Shown here one piece after another: positions 1 to 7,426 of a stretch of 12,902 nt of DNA (within the stretch, counting starts at the first letter, position 1; the number at the start of each line of letters is the position of its first letter). Origin of the DNA: Nitrospiraceae bacterium (GTDB lineage: Bacteria > Nitrospirota > Nitrospiria > Nitrospirales > Nitrospiraceae); the NCBI GenBank assembly GCA_005800255.1, contig SYGW01000127.1, forward strand, positions 1 through 12,902, in the 5' to 3' direction. Under the pieces are notes generated by a model. That model made no database searches. It was not told where the DNA came from and saw nothing but the letters and a program-made list of their open reading frames with translations. Both the position numbers and the translations under genes were made by a program.

Positions 1-313
1 CGATGCGGAAATGAGCCGCGTCATGACGACTATGATCAAGCAACGGCGGGAATCTGTCGAGCAATTCGAAAAAGGCAACCGCGCCGAGCTCGCCGCCAAA
101 GAACGGCAGGAAATTGTCATTCTCGAATCCTACCTTCCCCAGGCCATTTCCATTGAGCAGCTCTCCGCCATCGTGGATGCCGCCATTCAGGAAACCGGCG
201 CGCGCTCGCCGAAAGAAATGGGTGCGGTCATGAAGGCGGTCATGGTCCGTGTAGCCGGGCAAACCGTCGACGGCAAACAAATCAGCGAACTCGTCCGCGC
301 CAAGCTCCAGTAG
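1..313 (+). CDS. GatB/YqeY domain-containing protein, C-terminal part (5' end outside window)
   Basis: The reading frame is open from the left edge (codons GAT GCG GAA precede the first visible ATG at 11) and ends with TAG at 311-313, so the gene is cut by the window. About 103 residues remain of a family that is usually near 150 aa. Recognisable family segments are KQRRESVEQFEKGNR near the start, ERQEIVILESYLPQAIS in the middle, and the C-terminal run with ARSPKEMGAVMKAVM and VAGQTVDGK. YqeY proteins share a helical domain with the C-terminal part of GatB, the tRNA-dependent amidotransferase subunit. This suggests tRNA binding or an aminoacyl-tRNA-related role, but no activity is firmly established. 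The family often sits near rpsU and dnaG, and neither follows here. The family assignment is secure; the function is not. Confidence 0.9.
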   Translation, partial: DAEMSRVMTTMIKQRRESVEQFEKGNRAELAAKERQEIVILESYLPQAISIEQLSAIVDAAIQETGARSPKEMGAVMKAVMVRVAGQTVDGKQISELVRAKLQ

Positions 314-326
314 CCCAATCGGCGCC

Positions 327-335
327 TGCTATACT
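327..335 (+). promoter_or_regulatory. extended -10 promoter for the receiver/Hpt pair
   Basis: TG-C-TATACT (TG at 327-328, hexamer 330-335) matches an extended -10 box of sigma-70-type promoters. No good -35 is visible at 307-312, which is acceptable for an extended -10 promoter. Transcription would start near 342, giving a leader of about 44 nt before the ATG at 386. The site lies just after the stop codon of the YqeY-like gene, as expected for a new transcription unit. Confidence 0.45.
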
Positions 336-345
336 GAAGGGAGTT

Positions 346-369
346 CGTGTGCACCGGTAAGTGCGCACG
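346..369 (+). promoter_or_regulatory. leader stem-loop or dyad upstream of the receiver gene
   Basis: CGTGTGCAC (346-354) and GTGCGCACG (361-369) form a 9-bp stem with a single U-G wobble and a six-base loop, CGGTAA. It lies at or just after the predicted transcription start and 6 nt before the AGGAG ribosome-binding site (376-380). It could stabilise the 5' end of the mRNA, or it could be a dyad operator bound by a repressor. The sequence alone does not decide between these. Confidence 0.4.
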
Positions 370-385
370 CCCAACAGGAGTCGCT

Positions 386-897
386 ATGGGCATTCTGATT
401 GTCGACGATTCTCCAGACCAACAAGCCATCCTCCGGACCATCCTCGGAAAAGCCGGCCACCAAACTACTGAAAACCCTGTCCTGACACGGCCCAGTTCCC
501 CCATCCCGACCGAGACGTTTCGCGTCTTACTGGTAGAGGATTCGCTGGACAGTCAGGTGCTTATCCGCTCCTACTTGCAGCGAAGTCCCTATCGCTTGGA
601 TATCGCGGATCACGGAGCCATTGCCTTGGAGCGATTCAAGAAAAGCGCCTACGACCTGATCCTCATGGACATACAGATGCCGGTCATGGATGGCTATGAG
701 GCCACGCGAGCCATCCGGGCCTGGGAACGGGAGCAGGATCTCCCCCCACGCAGATCATTGCCTTGACGGCTCTGGCGCTGAAAGAAGAAGGAGTGAAAAT
801 CCTCGCAGCCGGCTGCGATCCCCACATGACCAAACCCATCAAAAAACATATTCTGCTGGAAGTGCTCCAAGCCAGCAAAGGACGGTGCGCGGCATGA
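386..897 (+). pseudogene. response regulator receiver protein, frameshifted at a C6 run, with a vestigial second receiver
   Basis: The start ATG at 386 follows AGGAG (376-380) with a 5-nt spacer. Residues 1-25 (MGILIVDDSPDQ...) are only the first strand and helix of a receiver domain. After a short linker a full receiver begins (FRVLLVEDSLDSQ), with acidic pocket residues ED and the phospho-acceptor Asp in LILMDIQMPVMDG. The frame then hits TGA at 764-766. One extra C in the run at 742-747 restores the rest of the domain: PPTQIIALTALA with the conserved Thr, MTKPIKK with the conserved Lys, and a stop at 895-897 that overlaps the ATG of the Hpt gene. Either the assembly lost one C, or the gene is a recent pseudogene, or ribosomes slip at C CCC CCA. 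As written, the product would be 126 aa and lack the last part of the receiver. There is no DNA-binding output domain, so the role would be phosphorelay with the Hpt partner. Confidence 0.8.
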
Positions 898-1223
898 CGA
901 CGGAGCCAAATAGAAGCAACACGCAACCCCTCATCGTGCATATCCACCAGGATCTTGAAGAGATCGTGCCGGGCTTTCTCGCCAATCGTCACCGCGACAT
1001 GCAACGGCTCGAAGCCGCGCTGGAGCAGAATGACCTGAAGACGATTGAGATGATTGGACATCGGATGAATGGAGACGGAGGAGGATACGGCTTCTCCGCC
1101 ATCAGTACGATGGAAGCGGCCTTGGAGCAGGCGGCTGCACGGAAAGACCTCGCCGCGATCCGACGCCATACAGCCGAACTCGTCGACTTTCTGGCTCGCG
1201 TAACGGTGGTCTATCAAAAATAA
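894..1223 (+). CDS. Hpt (histidine phosphotransfer) domain protein
   Basis: A 109-aa single-domain protein. The ATG at 894 overlaps the TGA (895-897) of the frame-restored receiver gene, so the two are translationally coupled and probably work together. The expected Hpt helix carries the phospho-acceptor His56 in GHRMNGDGGGYGF (residues 55-67). Known Hpt proteins have H-x-L/M-K-G-S at this place, so Asn59 and Asp61 replace the usual Lys and Ser/x. The first helices (residues 18-50) and the helix after the motif (71-100) are rich in Leu, Ala and Glu, as in four-helix Hpt bundles. By family knowledge it would pass phosphate between a hybrid kinase and a receiver; no such kinase is in the window. 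The frame is open further upstream to 690, but that part overlaps the receiver gene and is not coding. Confidence 0.85.
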   Translation: MTTEPNRSNTQPLIVHIHQDLEEIVPGFLANRHRDMQRLEAALEQNDLKTIEMIGHRMNGDGGGYGFSAISTMEAALEQAAARKDLAAIRRHTAELVDFLARVTVVYQK

Positions 1224-1311
1224 GAGGGCCAGGGGTGGGCACCACGGCACGGGAGAAGAAATCCCTAAAACTGACGGGGTTTATCCGCGCACGGCGGAAG
1301 GGAGCTTGGTT

Positions 1312-1387
1312 TGGTGGAGGGCAGGGGAGTTGAACCCCCGACCCCTACGTTGCGAACGTAGTGCTCTCCCAACTGAGCTAGCCCCCC
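1312..1387 (-). tRNA. tRNA-Ala (anticodon CGC)
   Basis: Read on the minus strand, the 73-nt body (1387 to 1315) folds as a complete cloverleaf. The acceptor stem is GGGGGGC/GCCCUCC and includes the G3-U70 pair that marks alanine tRNAs. The D-stem is GCUC/GAGC. The anticodon stem is CUACG/CGUAG with loop UUCGCAA, giving anticodon CGC for codon GCG. The T-stem is GGGGG/CCCCU with loop UUCAACU, and the discriminator base is A. CCA is encoded at 1314-1312. The gene lies 97 bp downstream of purN on the same strand but has its own -10 box. Confidence 0.97.
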
Positions 1388-1431
1388 ACGCAACCGATCA
1401 ACAGCAAGACGACCGCTTCACCATCCCTCGC

Positions 1432-1437
1432 ATTATA
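1432..1437 (-). promoter_or_regulatory. -10 box for tRNA-Ala
   Basis: A perfect TATAAT on the minus strand (plus-strand ATTATA) lies 44 nt upstream of the mature tRNA 5' end. This would give a short precursor leader. No convincing -35 stands 16-18 nt upstream (the bases there read TAGAGA). The -10 is strong and the position fits a separate tRNA promoter in the gap after purN. Confidence 0.5.
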
Positions 1438-1484
1438 CACAACCACCGGCTCAGTCTCTAGCGGAAGTTCGTTCCTGGACAGAC

Positions 1485-2159
1485 CTACGACGGACTGATC
1501 ACGGATTCCCCGAACGGCTTCCCCTGCTCGATGAAGACGCGCCGCCCCTCCACCCGCAACCGCCCCTCGGCAAAAAGCTGGACCGCTCGCGGATAGATCT
1601 TGTGTTCTTGCACCAGAATCCTGGATGCCAGGCTGTCGGCACTGTCGTCATCGAGAATCGGAACCGCCGCTTGCAGGATGATCGGGCCTTCATCGACGCC
1701 TTCCGTCACAAAATGCACCGTACAGCCGGCGAGCTTGCAGCCCCAATCGATCGCCTTCTTCTGCACATCCAACCCAGGGAACGAGGGCAACAAAGACGGG
1801 TGGATGTTCATCATGCGATTGACGAAGGCCTCCACCAGCACCTTGGTCACAATCTTCATGTATCCGGCCAGCAGCACCAGCTCCACATCATGTTGCCTGA
1901 GCACGGAGAGGAGCTCGCGATCGTACGATTCGCGGCTGTCTGGTTGGCCTACATGGGGCTTAGGATCGACGAAGAGGCCGGATAATCCGTGCCGGGCGGC
2001 TCGCGCTAAGGCTGGAGAATCTTTCTTATTGCTGATCACCGCGACAATCTTGGCCTGAACCGTCCCCGCCTCGATCGCGTCGATGACCGCCTGCAGATTC
2101 GATCCGCGCCCGGATGCCAGCACGGCGACGCGCAGCGCATCCGTCCGCTTAATCGACAT
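1485..2159 (-). CDS. purN: phosphoribosylglycinamide formyltransferase (GART)
   Basis: PurN transfers a formyl group from 10-formyl-tetrahydrofolate to GAR, making FGAR, the third step of purine synthesis in the cytosol. The product is 224 aa, near the usual 190-220. It shows the phosphate-binding loop [11 protein letters not shown] (residues 15-25), the catalytic Asn118 and His120 in [12 protein letters not shown], and the catalytic Asp156 in [13 protein letters not shown]. The frame is open upstream to 2273, but that would overlap purM much further. The ATG at 2159 gives the family-typical beginning (about 10 residues before [11 protein letters not shown]). It has GGTGGAG just ahead of it and overlaps the purM stop by 11 bp, so the pair is translationally coupled. 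PurN acts two steps before PurM in the same pathway. Confidence 0.97.
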   Translation of the reverse strand: MSIKRTDALRVAVLASGRGSNLQAVIDAIEAGTVQAKIVAVISNKKDSPALARAARHGLSGLFVDPKPHVGQPDSRESYDRELLSVLRQHDVELVLLAGYMKIVTKVLVEAFVNRMMNIHPSLLPSFPGLDVQKKAIDWGCKLAGCTVHFVTEGVDEGPIILQAAVPILDDDSADSLASRILVQEHKIYPRAVQLFAEGRLRVEGRRVFIEQGKPFGESVISPS

Positions 2160-3186
2160 ACTCCACCAAGGGACCTTCGCCGGCCGATGCCACGATGGTT
2201 CCGATCTGATAGGCCTGATCGCCCAACGCCGTTGCGCGAGCGATGACGATGGGGGCATCCGACGCCGGCACAACGAGAATCATGCCGATCCCCATATTGA
2301 AGACGCGATACATTTCCTCGCGCGCCACCGCTCCCAACCTGGCAATCGCCTGGAAAATCGGCGGCACGGACCAGGCGCTTCGCTTCACCTGCGCCCCTAT
2401 GCCAGCGGGAAACACGCGGGGAAGATTCTCAGTGATGCCGCCCCCGGTGATATGGGCGATACCTTTGATGGGACAGTCCTGGATCAACAAAAGAATCTGC
2501 TTGGCGTAGATTCTGGTCGGAGTGAGCAAGACCTCGCCCAACGGTCGATCCAGTTCAGGCAAGCGACTGGCCATGCTCAGCTGCGCCTTGTCCAGCAAGA
2601 CCCGGCGAGCCAGCGAATAACCGTTGCTATGGAGACCGGTCGAGGCCAACCCGATCAATACATCGCCCGGCACAATACTGCGGCCATCGATAATCTTGGG
2701 CCGATCCACCACGCCGACAGCAAACCCTGCCAAGTCATACTCGCCCTCCGCATAGAAGGAAGGCATCTCAGCCGTTTCCCCGCCGATTAAGGCGCAACCG
2801 GCCTGACGGCAGCCCTCGGCAATCCCCTTCAGCACCGCTTCTGCCTTGGGAACGGCCAGCTTGCCCGTCGCGAAATAATCCAAGAAGAACAGGGGTTCGG
2901 CCCCGCTGACCACGATGTCGTTCACGCACATGGCCACCAGATCGATCCCGACCGTATCGTGGCGATCCGTGAGAAAAGCGATTTTCAGTTTCGTCCCGAC
3001 TCCATCGGTGCCGGAGACCAGGACCGGCTCGGCATAGCGATGGGCCTGCAACCGGAACAATCCGCCGAACCCGCCGATGTCCGTCAGGACTTCAGGCCGG
3101 AACGTGGACCGCACCAACGGCGAAATGCGGTCGACGAACTCATCGCCCGCATCCATATCAACTCCGGCATCTCGATAGGTTGTCAT
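2149..3186 (-). CDS. purM: phosphoribosylformylglycinamidine cyclo-ligase (AIR synthetase)
   Basis: PurM closes FGAM to AIR using ATP, the fifth step of purine synthesis. From the ATG at 3186 the protein is 345 aa, a length typical of the family, and starts [17 protein letters not shown] like known PurM. Visible motifs are GTDGVGTKL (59-67), the [19 protein letters not shown] stretch (86-104), [11 protein letters not shown] (135-145), and the later [16 protein letters not shown]. An in-frame ATG at 3198 would add four residues (MRPL). Neither start has a good Shine-Dalgarno sequence. I prefer 3186 on family alignment, and because a possible promoter (TTGACC, 19 nt, TAAGAT) ends between the two. 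The gene is followed by purN with an 11-bp overlap. Confidence 0.96.
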   Translation of the reverse strand: MTTYRDAGVDMDAGDEFVDRISPLVRSTFRPEVLTDIGGFGGLFRLQAHRYAEPVLVSGTDGVGTKLKIAFLTDRHDTVGIDLVAMCVNDIVVSGAEPLFFLDYFATGKLAVPKAEAVLKGIAEGCRQAGCALIGGETAEMPSFYAEGEYDLAGFAVGVVDRPKIIDGRSIVPGDVLIGLASTGLHSNGYSLARRVLLDKAQLSMASRLPELDRPLGEVLLTPTRIYAKQILLLIQDCPIKGIAHITGGGITENLPRVFPAGIGAQVKRSAWSVPPIFQAIARLGAVAREEMYRVFNMGIGMILVVPASDAPIVIARATALGDQAYQIGTIVASAGEGPLVEYVD

Positions 3187-3382
3187 AAGAGGGCGCATCT
3201 TAGCGGACGACCCTTGCAGAGGTCAACGCACAAGCAACAGGACTGCTTGAGAAATGGTTTGCGCTGCACCCGATCCCTCCCCCACACTTCATTACAGCGA
3301 GGCGACGGGTAGGGTCTCCACTGCGTGCATCGAGCAACTGCGAGCCATCTAATGGCCCCTTGCTGTTCTCTCTTCAAGAATA

Positions 3383-3467
3383 GGGGCTGATTATCGCCAA
3401 CTGCGCGCGTCCAACGAGGGCCTTCTGAGGCCGCGCGTTGCGCGAGCACAGGAGATAATCAGTCCCC
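3383..3467. repeat. long imperfect inverted repeat (hairpin) immediately downstream of ntrX
   Basis: The outer arms GGGGCTGATTATC (3383-3395) and GATAATCAGTCCCC (3454-3467) pair with a single bulged base. Inside are further paired blocks: CGCG/CGCG (3406-3409 with 3441-3444), CAAC/GTTG (3412-3415 with 3437-3440) and GGCCT/AGGCC (3419-3423 with 3428-3432), closing on a TCTG tetraloop. The whole is an 85-bp hairpin starting 6 bp after the ntrX stop codon. It could act as a transcription end or mRNA 3' stabiliser for ntrYX, or be one copy of a dispersed palindromic element. A simple U-tract is missing, so it is not a standard intrinsic terminator. The rest of the 3187-3472 gap shows no gene. Confidence 0.65.
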
Positions 3468-3472
3468 ACCCC

Positions 3473-4867
3473 CTACGCTTCCGGGCGCATTTCCACTTCC
3501 AGCAGCTTGATCTTCCGGTGAAGATGACTCCGTTCAATCTGCAAATCTTCCGCCGTGCGGGAAATATTCCAATGATGCTCCCGCAACTTACGGGCAATAT
3601 ACTCTTTCTCGAACGCGTTGCGCGCATCCCGAAGCGAGTCATAGGACTGCGTAAAGAGCGGGCTGGGAGCAGGAGCCGCGGACAGGGACGCAGACCCGCT
3701 AGGACGAGCCTGCAACGACAGACGCGCTTGCGCCCCCTCGATGACCGGTCCCGGCACCATGATCATCAATCGCTCGATCAAATTCCGCAGTTCACGGATA
3801 TTCCCCGGCCAGTCATATTGCTGAAACACCGCCATCGCCTCAGGCGAAACCTCTTTTATTCGCAACCCCTGCTCCTCCGCATGCACCTTCATGAAATGGC
3901 GCACGAGCAACGGGATGTCATCCCGGCGCTCCATGAGGGGAGGCACGACGATCGGCACCACGTTAAGGCGGTAGAACAAATCTTCGCGAAACGCGCCTCT
4001 CTCGATTTCCTTGAGCAAGTCCTTGTTGGAGGCGGCCAAGACCCGGACGTCCACCTTCAGCAGCTTCGTCCCACCGACACGAGTAAACTGCTGCTCTTGC
4101 AAGACCCGGAGCACTTTGGCCTGGGTATTCAAACTCATGTCGGCGATTTCATCCAAAAACAACGTACCCCCGTCCGCCTGTTCGAACTGTCCTCGTTTCA
4201 TCGAGGTCGCGCCGGTGAAGGAGCCCTTTTCGTGGCCGCACAACTCGCTCTCGATCAGGGTGTCCGGGATCGCCGCACAGTTCACCGCCACAAATGGCCG
4301 ACTGGCCCTAGCACTCCGCAGATGGATCGCCCGCGCGACGAGCTCTTTCCCCGTCCCGTTCTCCCCCCCGATCAACACGCGGCTATTGGTCGGCCCGGCT
4401 GTCTCGATCAACTGCCGCAGCTGTTGCATCGCGACAGACTGCCCCACCAACTCGAATTTCCGTTGCACGGTGGTCCGGAGCGTTCGATTCTCTTGCTCCA
4501 GCCTATGTTGATCCAACGCATGTTTGACGCGCAGGATGATGTTCTCAAGCGACAAGGGCTTCTCAATGTAGTCATAGGCCCCCAGCTTGATCGCCTTGAC
4601 CGCCGTTTCAATCGAGCCATGCCCGGACATCATCATCACTTGCGCCGTCGGCACCAATTCACGGACCCGGCGTAAGGTTTCCATGCCGTCCATTTCCGGC
4701 ATCCAGATATCGAGAATCATGAGATCCGGCGGATCCGTCATATAGGCCCGCAGGGCCTCCATGCCGCTCTTCGCGACCGCAACCTCGTAGCCTTCATCCC
4801 GCAGAATGCTGCTCAAGGACGTAAGAATCGACTCTTCGTCATCTACAATTAAAATCGATGCGGACAT
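3473..4867 (-). CDS. ntrX: NtrX-type sigma-54-dependent response regulator
   Basis: A 464-aa activator with three domains. The receiver (residues 3-118) has D9/D10, phospho-acceptor Asp53 in ILDIWMPEMDG, Ser81 and Lys103. The AAA+ sigma-54 domain (about 140-375) has Walker A GGENGTGKE (167-175), the sigma-54 contact loop GSFTGA (215-220; Ser in place of the common Ala), Walker B GGTLFLDE (233-240) and the arginine segment FREDLFYRLN (293-302). The C-terminal Fis-type helix-turn-helix (about 415-456) contains WNISRTAEDLQIERSHLHRK. The linker near 385-405 is Ser/Ala/Pro rich. The receiver (DIWMP, SGHGSIETAVKAIK, GAYDYIEKP) and C-terminus resemble NtrX more than NtrC. It starts at ATG 4867, 77 bp after ntrY on the same strand, with GGGGGG shortly upstream. 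Phosphorylated by NtrY, it should activate sigma-54 promoters; the target genes are not visible here. Confidence 0.93.
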   Translation of the reverse strand: MSASILIVDDEESILTSLSSILRDEGYEVAVAKSGMEALRAYMTDPPDLMILDIWMPEMDGMETLRRVRELVPTAQVMMMSGHGSIETAVKAIKLGAYDYIEKPLSLENIILRVKHALDQHRLEQENRTLRTTVQRKFELVGQSVAMQQLRQLIETAGPTNSRVLIGGENGTGKELVARAIHLRSARASRPFVAVNCAAIPDTLIESELCGHEKGSFTGATSMKRGQFEQADGGTLFLDEIADMSLNTQAKVLRVLQEQQFTRVGGTKLLKVDVRVLAASNKDLLKEIERGAFREDLFYRLNVVPIVVPPLMERRDDIPLLVRHFMKVHAEEQGLRIKEVSPEAMAVFQQYDWPGNIRELRNLIERLMIMVPGPVIEGAQARLSLQARPSGSASLSAAPAPSPLFTQSYDSLRDARNAFEKEYIARKLREHHWNISRTAEDLQIERSHLHRKIKLLEVEMRPEA

Positions 4868-4876
4868 GAGCCCCCC

Positions 4877-4907
4877 GTAAAGCGTGAGACGTAAAACGTG
4901 AAACGTA
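4877..4907 (+). repeat. heptad tandem repeat in the ntrY-ntrX gap
   Basis: Four 7-base units follow the pattern GT-purine-A-purine-purine-C: GTAAAGC, GTGAGAC, GTAAAAC, GTGAAAC, then a partial GTA. Seen as 14-mers, two copies match at 12 of 14 bases. The array fills much of the 77-bp gap between the two genes. It is not translated and does not pair with itself. Confidence 0.7.
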
Positions 4908-4944
4908 GCCCGAGAGCCAGCCCGTATATTCGATTCACCATGCG

Positions 4945-7287
4945 CTACACCGGCAATTCGAACGTGAAGACAGCCCCTTTCGGCAGATTCTGGCTAGCCT
5001 GAATCTGTCCATCGTGATCGGTAATGATGCGCCGCACGATGGCCAACCCCAGCCCGGTCCCCGTCTTCTTCCTCGTGAAGTACGGCACGAACAATTTCTC
5101 CTGATCCTCCGGCGCAATGCCCGTCCCCTCGTCCGCCACGCTCACCACGGCCCTTCGCCGTTTCGTATCGTACTTGGTCGTGAGCCAGACCCGCCCTTTC
5201 TGCTGCATCGCCTGTATCGCGTTATCGAGCAAATTGACCAGCACCCGCTTGAGTTGCTCACGGTCGAAATTCAGTGACGGAAGGTCTTCGTCCAACGAGA
5301 CCATCAGCTCGATATCCTTATGGGCGCCCCGGTAGAGGGCCGTGACCTCATTGATCACATCATGGAGCGACTGCTGCGCCACCTGTGGAGCCGGCAGACG
5401 GGCAAACTTCGAAAATTCATCGACCATATGTTTGAGGCTCGTCACTTCGTTCACGATCACGTTGGTCGCCTCGTCGAAAATCGCGTCGAAATCCGGCGAC
5501 TTCTCGAAGTACTTCTTTCGCAACCGTTGCGCGGACAATTGGATAGGGGTCAACGGATTCTTAATTTCGTGGGCCACCCGCCGAGCCACCTCCTGCCAGG
5601 CCGCCACTTTCTGCGCCTTGATCAACTCCGTCAGGTCTTCGAACACCAGCACGATCCCAAGGTCCCTGTTCGCTTCATCCTTCATCCGCGACCCATGCAG
5701 CCCGATGGTCAAGAACCGGCCCTCGATCTCCATCGGTCCCTCCAGCGCCAGCATATCCCGCTGACTGGCCAGCATCCGGTCGTAGACCGTCTGAAACAGA
5801 TCGAGTCGAAACTCTTTGAACACTTCATTAGCCTGCCTGCCGCGGAACCGATCCGACGCAAGCCCGAGAATCCGTTCACCGGACGGATTGAAATTCGTGA
5901 TCAGCCCGTTCTTATCGATCGAGAGCAAGCCCGCCGCGATCGTCTCGACCACCGTCTCGATGTAGGCGCGGCGTCGATCCAGCTCCAGGTTGCTCTGCCG
6001 AAGCGAAATATTGGCTTCGTCGATCTTGGATTTACTCCCCTGGAGATCGGCCGTCATCCGGTTGAACGACTCGATCAAAGTGCCGATTTCATCGGTCGCC
6101 TTGGCATCGATCCGGACGGAAAGGTTTCCCTGGGCAATGGCCTCCGTCGCTTCAGCCAGCCGCTGAATCGGCACCGTGATGCTCCGCGCGACATAGAACC
6201 CGAACCAGGTGGCCCCGAACAAAATGAGCACCGTAATGACGGCGACGAAGAGATAGGCGCCGGCTTTGATCGGATTTTTCATGGCCTTGATCTGCTTGTA
6301 TTCATCGTACTGATGGCCGATCCCTTCCATCTTCGCCAGCAGCGATTCCGGCACGAAGGCCTCCACTACCACCACCCCGCCGATCTCGCCGCGGCGCCCG
6401 CTCGCTGCGATGGGGGCCGCAGCCCGCACCAGACGCCCGGTCTGGGCCTCCTGCACCGCATTCATCTCCTGCTTCCCGTTAATCACCTGGAGCACCAGTT
6501 GGCCGATCGGCAGGTCGAGCGCCGAGGAGGGCACCTCGGGATCCAGCGCCTTCGTGAGCGTTTCCATTTTAACGGAGAAGACCTCAATCCCGGCCACGCC
6601 GAACTCCGCCCGCTTGCGAGCCATCGCCGCGACCAGCAAATCCCGTTGCTCCGCCAGCAACATATCCTCCCGGTAGATCTCATGGCTGATGGCTCTGGCG
6701 CTGTTCACCGCGAGGGTAATGTGGCCGGCATGCTGCATCCGCGCCACGTCGTAAGAATCCCTCATCACCTGTTCAATTTGATCGCTGAACCAGACATCCA
6801 CCGCCTTATTCACCAGGCCGCTCGCGACCAAAGCCAGGAGCACCGTCGGAATCAGCGAAAATCCGATGAAGGCCGCCACCAGCTTCGTGCGAAATCCGGC
6901 GCCAAAGAGCCGGTGCCGCCGTTCGAAATAGGCTTTGATCAGGTTGCGGGAGAGCAAGAGCAACAGGACGACAAACCCGATCAGGTCGAGGTTGAGCAGG
7001 AGGAGCACGAAGGCATAACTGGTCGTGGGCAGAAAGGAGTCCGTTTCCTCGCCGCCGGGAATCACAATCTGGGAATAGTAGAAAGTCAGCGCCAGGCAGG
7101 GCAGGAGAAAAATCAGGACGATCCAGACCGGCCGCAAATGCATCTTTCGCCGCTCCGGCTCCGGGGTAGGCCCGGCTCCCAACGGCGACCTGATTGTTCC
7201 GGCAGGCAGCGGCGCAACCCCGCTCACGGAACCACGATGCGTCTTTACTGGGGGAAGGGGCCCTGTATCTTTCTTACCGTTACTCAC
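4945..7287 (-). CDS. ntrY: NtrY-type membrane sensor histidine kinase
   Basis: A 780-aa integral membrane kinase, partner of the NtrX regulator encoded 77 bp downstream. It has a 48-residue Pro/Gly-rich cytosolic tail, then membrane helices at about 53-72, 92-113 and 135-158, an extracytoplasmic region of roughly 180 residues, and a fourth helix at 343-364. HAMP spans 365-416 (SITVPIQRLAEATEAIAQGN), and a PAS domain spans about 440-550. The phospho-acceptor is His573 in RRVAHEIKNPLTPIQLSAQR. The ATPase domain has an N-box (LVNLLDNAIQAM, 683-694), G1 DEGTG (719-723), FVPYFTRK and G2 GTGLGLAI (743-750). The start is GTG at 7287; an overlapping ATG at 7289 is out of frame and meets TGA at once. 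A later ATG (residue 49, MHLRPVW) would remove the tail and is possible. The signal sensed is not evident. Confidence 0.93.
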   Translation of the reverse strand: MSNGKKDTGPLPPVKTHRGSVSGVAPLPAGTIRSPLGAGPTPEPERRKMHLRPVWIVLIFLLPCLALTFYYSQIVIPGGEETDSFLPTTSYAFVLLLLNLDLIGFVVLLLLLSRNLIKAYFERRHRLFGAGFRTKLVAAFIGFSLIPTVLLALVASGLVNKAVDVWFSDQIEQVMRDSYDVARMQHAGHITLAVNSARAISHEIYREDMLLAEQRDLLVAAMARKRAEFGVAGIEVFSVKMETLTKALDPEVPSSALDLPIGQLVLQVINGKQEMNAVQEAQTGRLVRAAAPIAASGRRGEIGGVVVVEAFVPESLLAKMEGIGHQYDEYKQIKAMKNPIKAGAYLFVAVITVLILFGATWFGFYVARSITVPIQRLAEATEAIAQGNLSVRIDAKATDEIGTLIESFNRMTADLQGSKSKIDEANISLRQSNLELDRRRAYIETVVETIAAGLLSIDKNGLITNFNPSGERILGLASDRFRGRQANEVFKEFRLDLFQTVYDRMLASQRDMLALEGPMEIEGRFLTIGLHGSRMKDEANRDLGIVLVFEDLTELIKAQKVAAWQEVARRVAHEIKNPLTPIQLSAQRLRKKYFEKSPDFDAIFDEATNVIVNEVTSLKHMVDEFSKFARLPAPQVAQQSLHDVINEVTALYRGAHKDIELMVSLDEDLPSLNFDREQLKRVLVNLLDNAIQAMQQKGRVWLTTKYDTKRRRAVVSVADEGTGIAPEDQEKLFVPYFTRKKTGTGLGLAIVRRIITDHDGQIQASQNLPKGAVFTFELPV

Positions 7288-7426
7288 ATCCGATATCCCC
7301 GATTGCCAACGATTCGACGCAGAGCAGGCAGCTTATCACGGTGCTTGAATCAGGAGAGCGTCTCACCACATCGCATGAACCGGGGTGGCGGACAGATACG
7401 TCAGGAGTCGACAGGCGGGGGCGGGG

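Noticed and set aside
690..893. Upstream in-frame extension of the Hpt gene
   Set aside because: It overlaps the receiver coding sequence in another frame; the ATGA overlap at 894 and the compact Hpt length favour the later start.
2160..2273. Upstream in-frame extension of purN
   Set aside because: It lies wholly inside purM in another frame and adds residues without family support; the ATG at 2159 fits known PurN starts.
3199..3382. Search for sigma-54 promoters, riboswitches or other RNA genes in the purM upstream gap
   Set aside because: No GG-N10-GC pair with flanking consensus and no recognisable purine riboswitch core was seen.
3183..3449. 88-codon frame on the minus strand in the purM-ntrX gap
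   Set aside because: Overlaps the hairpin and the purM start, has no Shine-Dalgarno sequence and a Cys/Arg-rich translation unlike any family.
3518..4675. 385-codon open frame on the plus strand, opposite ntrX
   Set aside because: Antisense shadow of a well-conserved sigma-54 activator; the translation shows no recognisable family.
4877..4907. Repeat array considered as a CRISPR fragment
   Set aside because: Units are 7 bases with no spacers; no cas genes are present.
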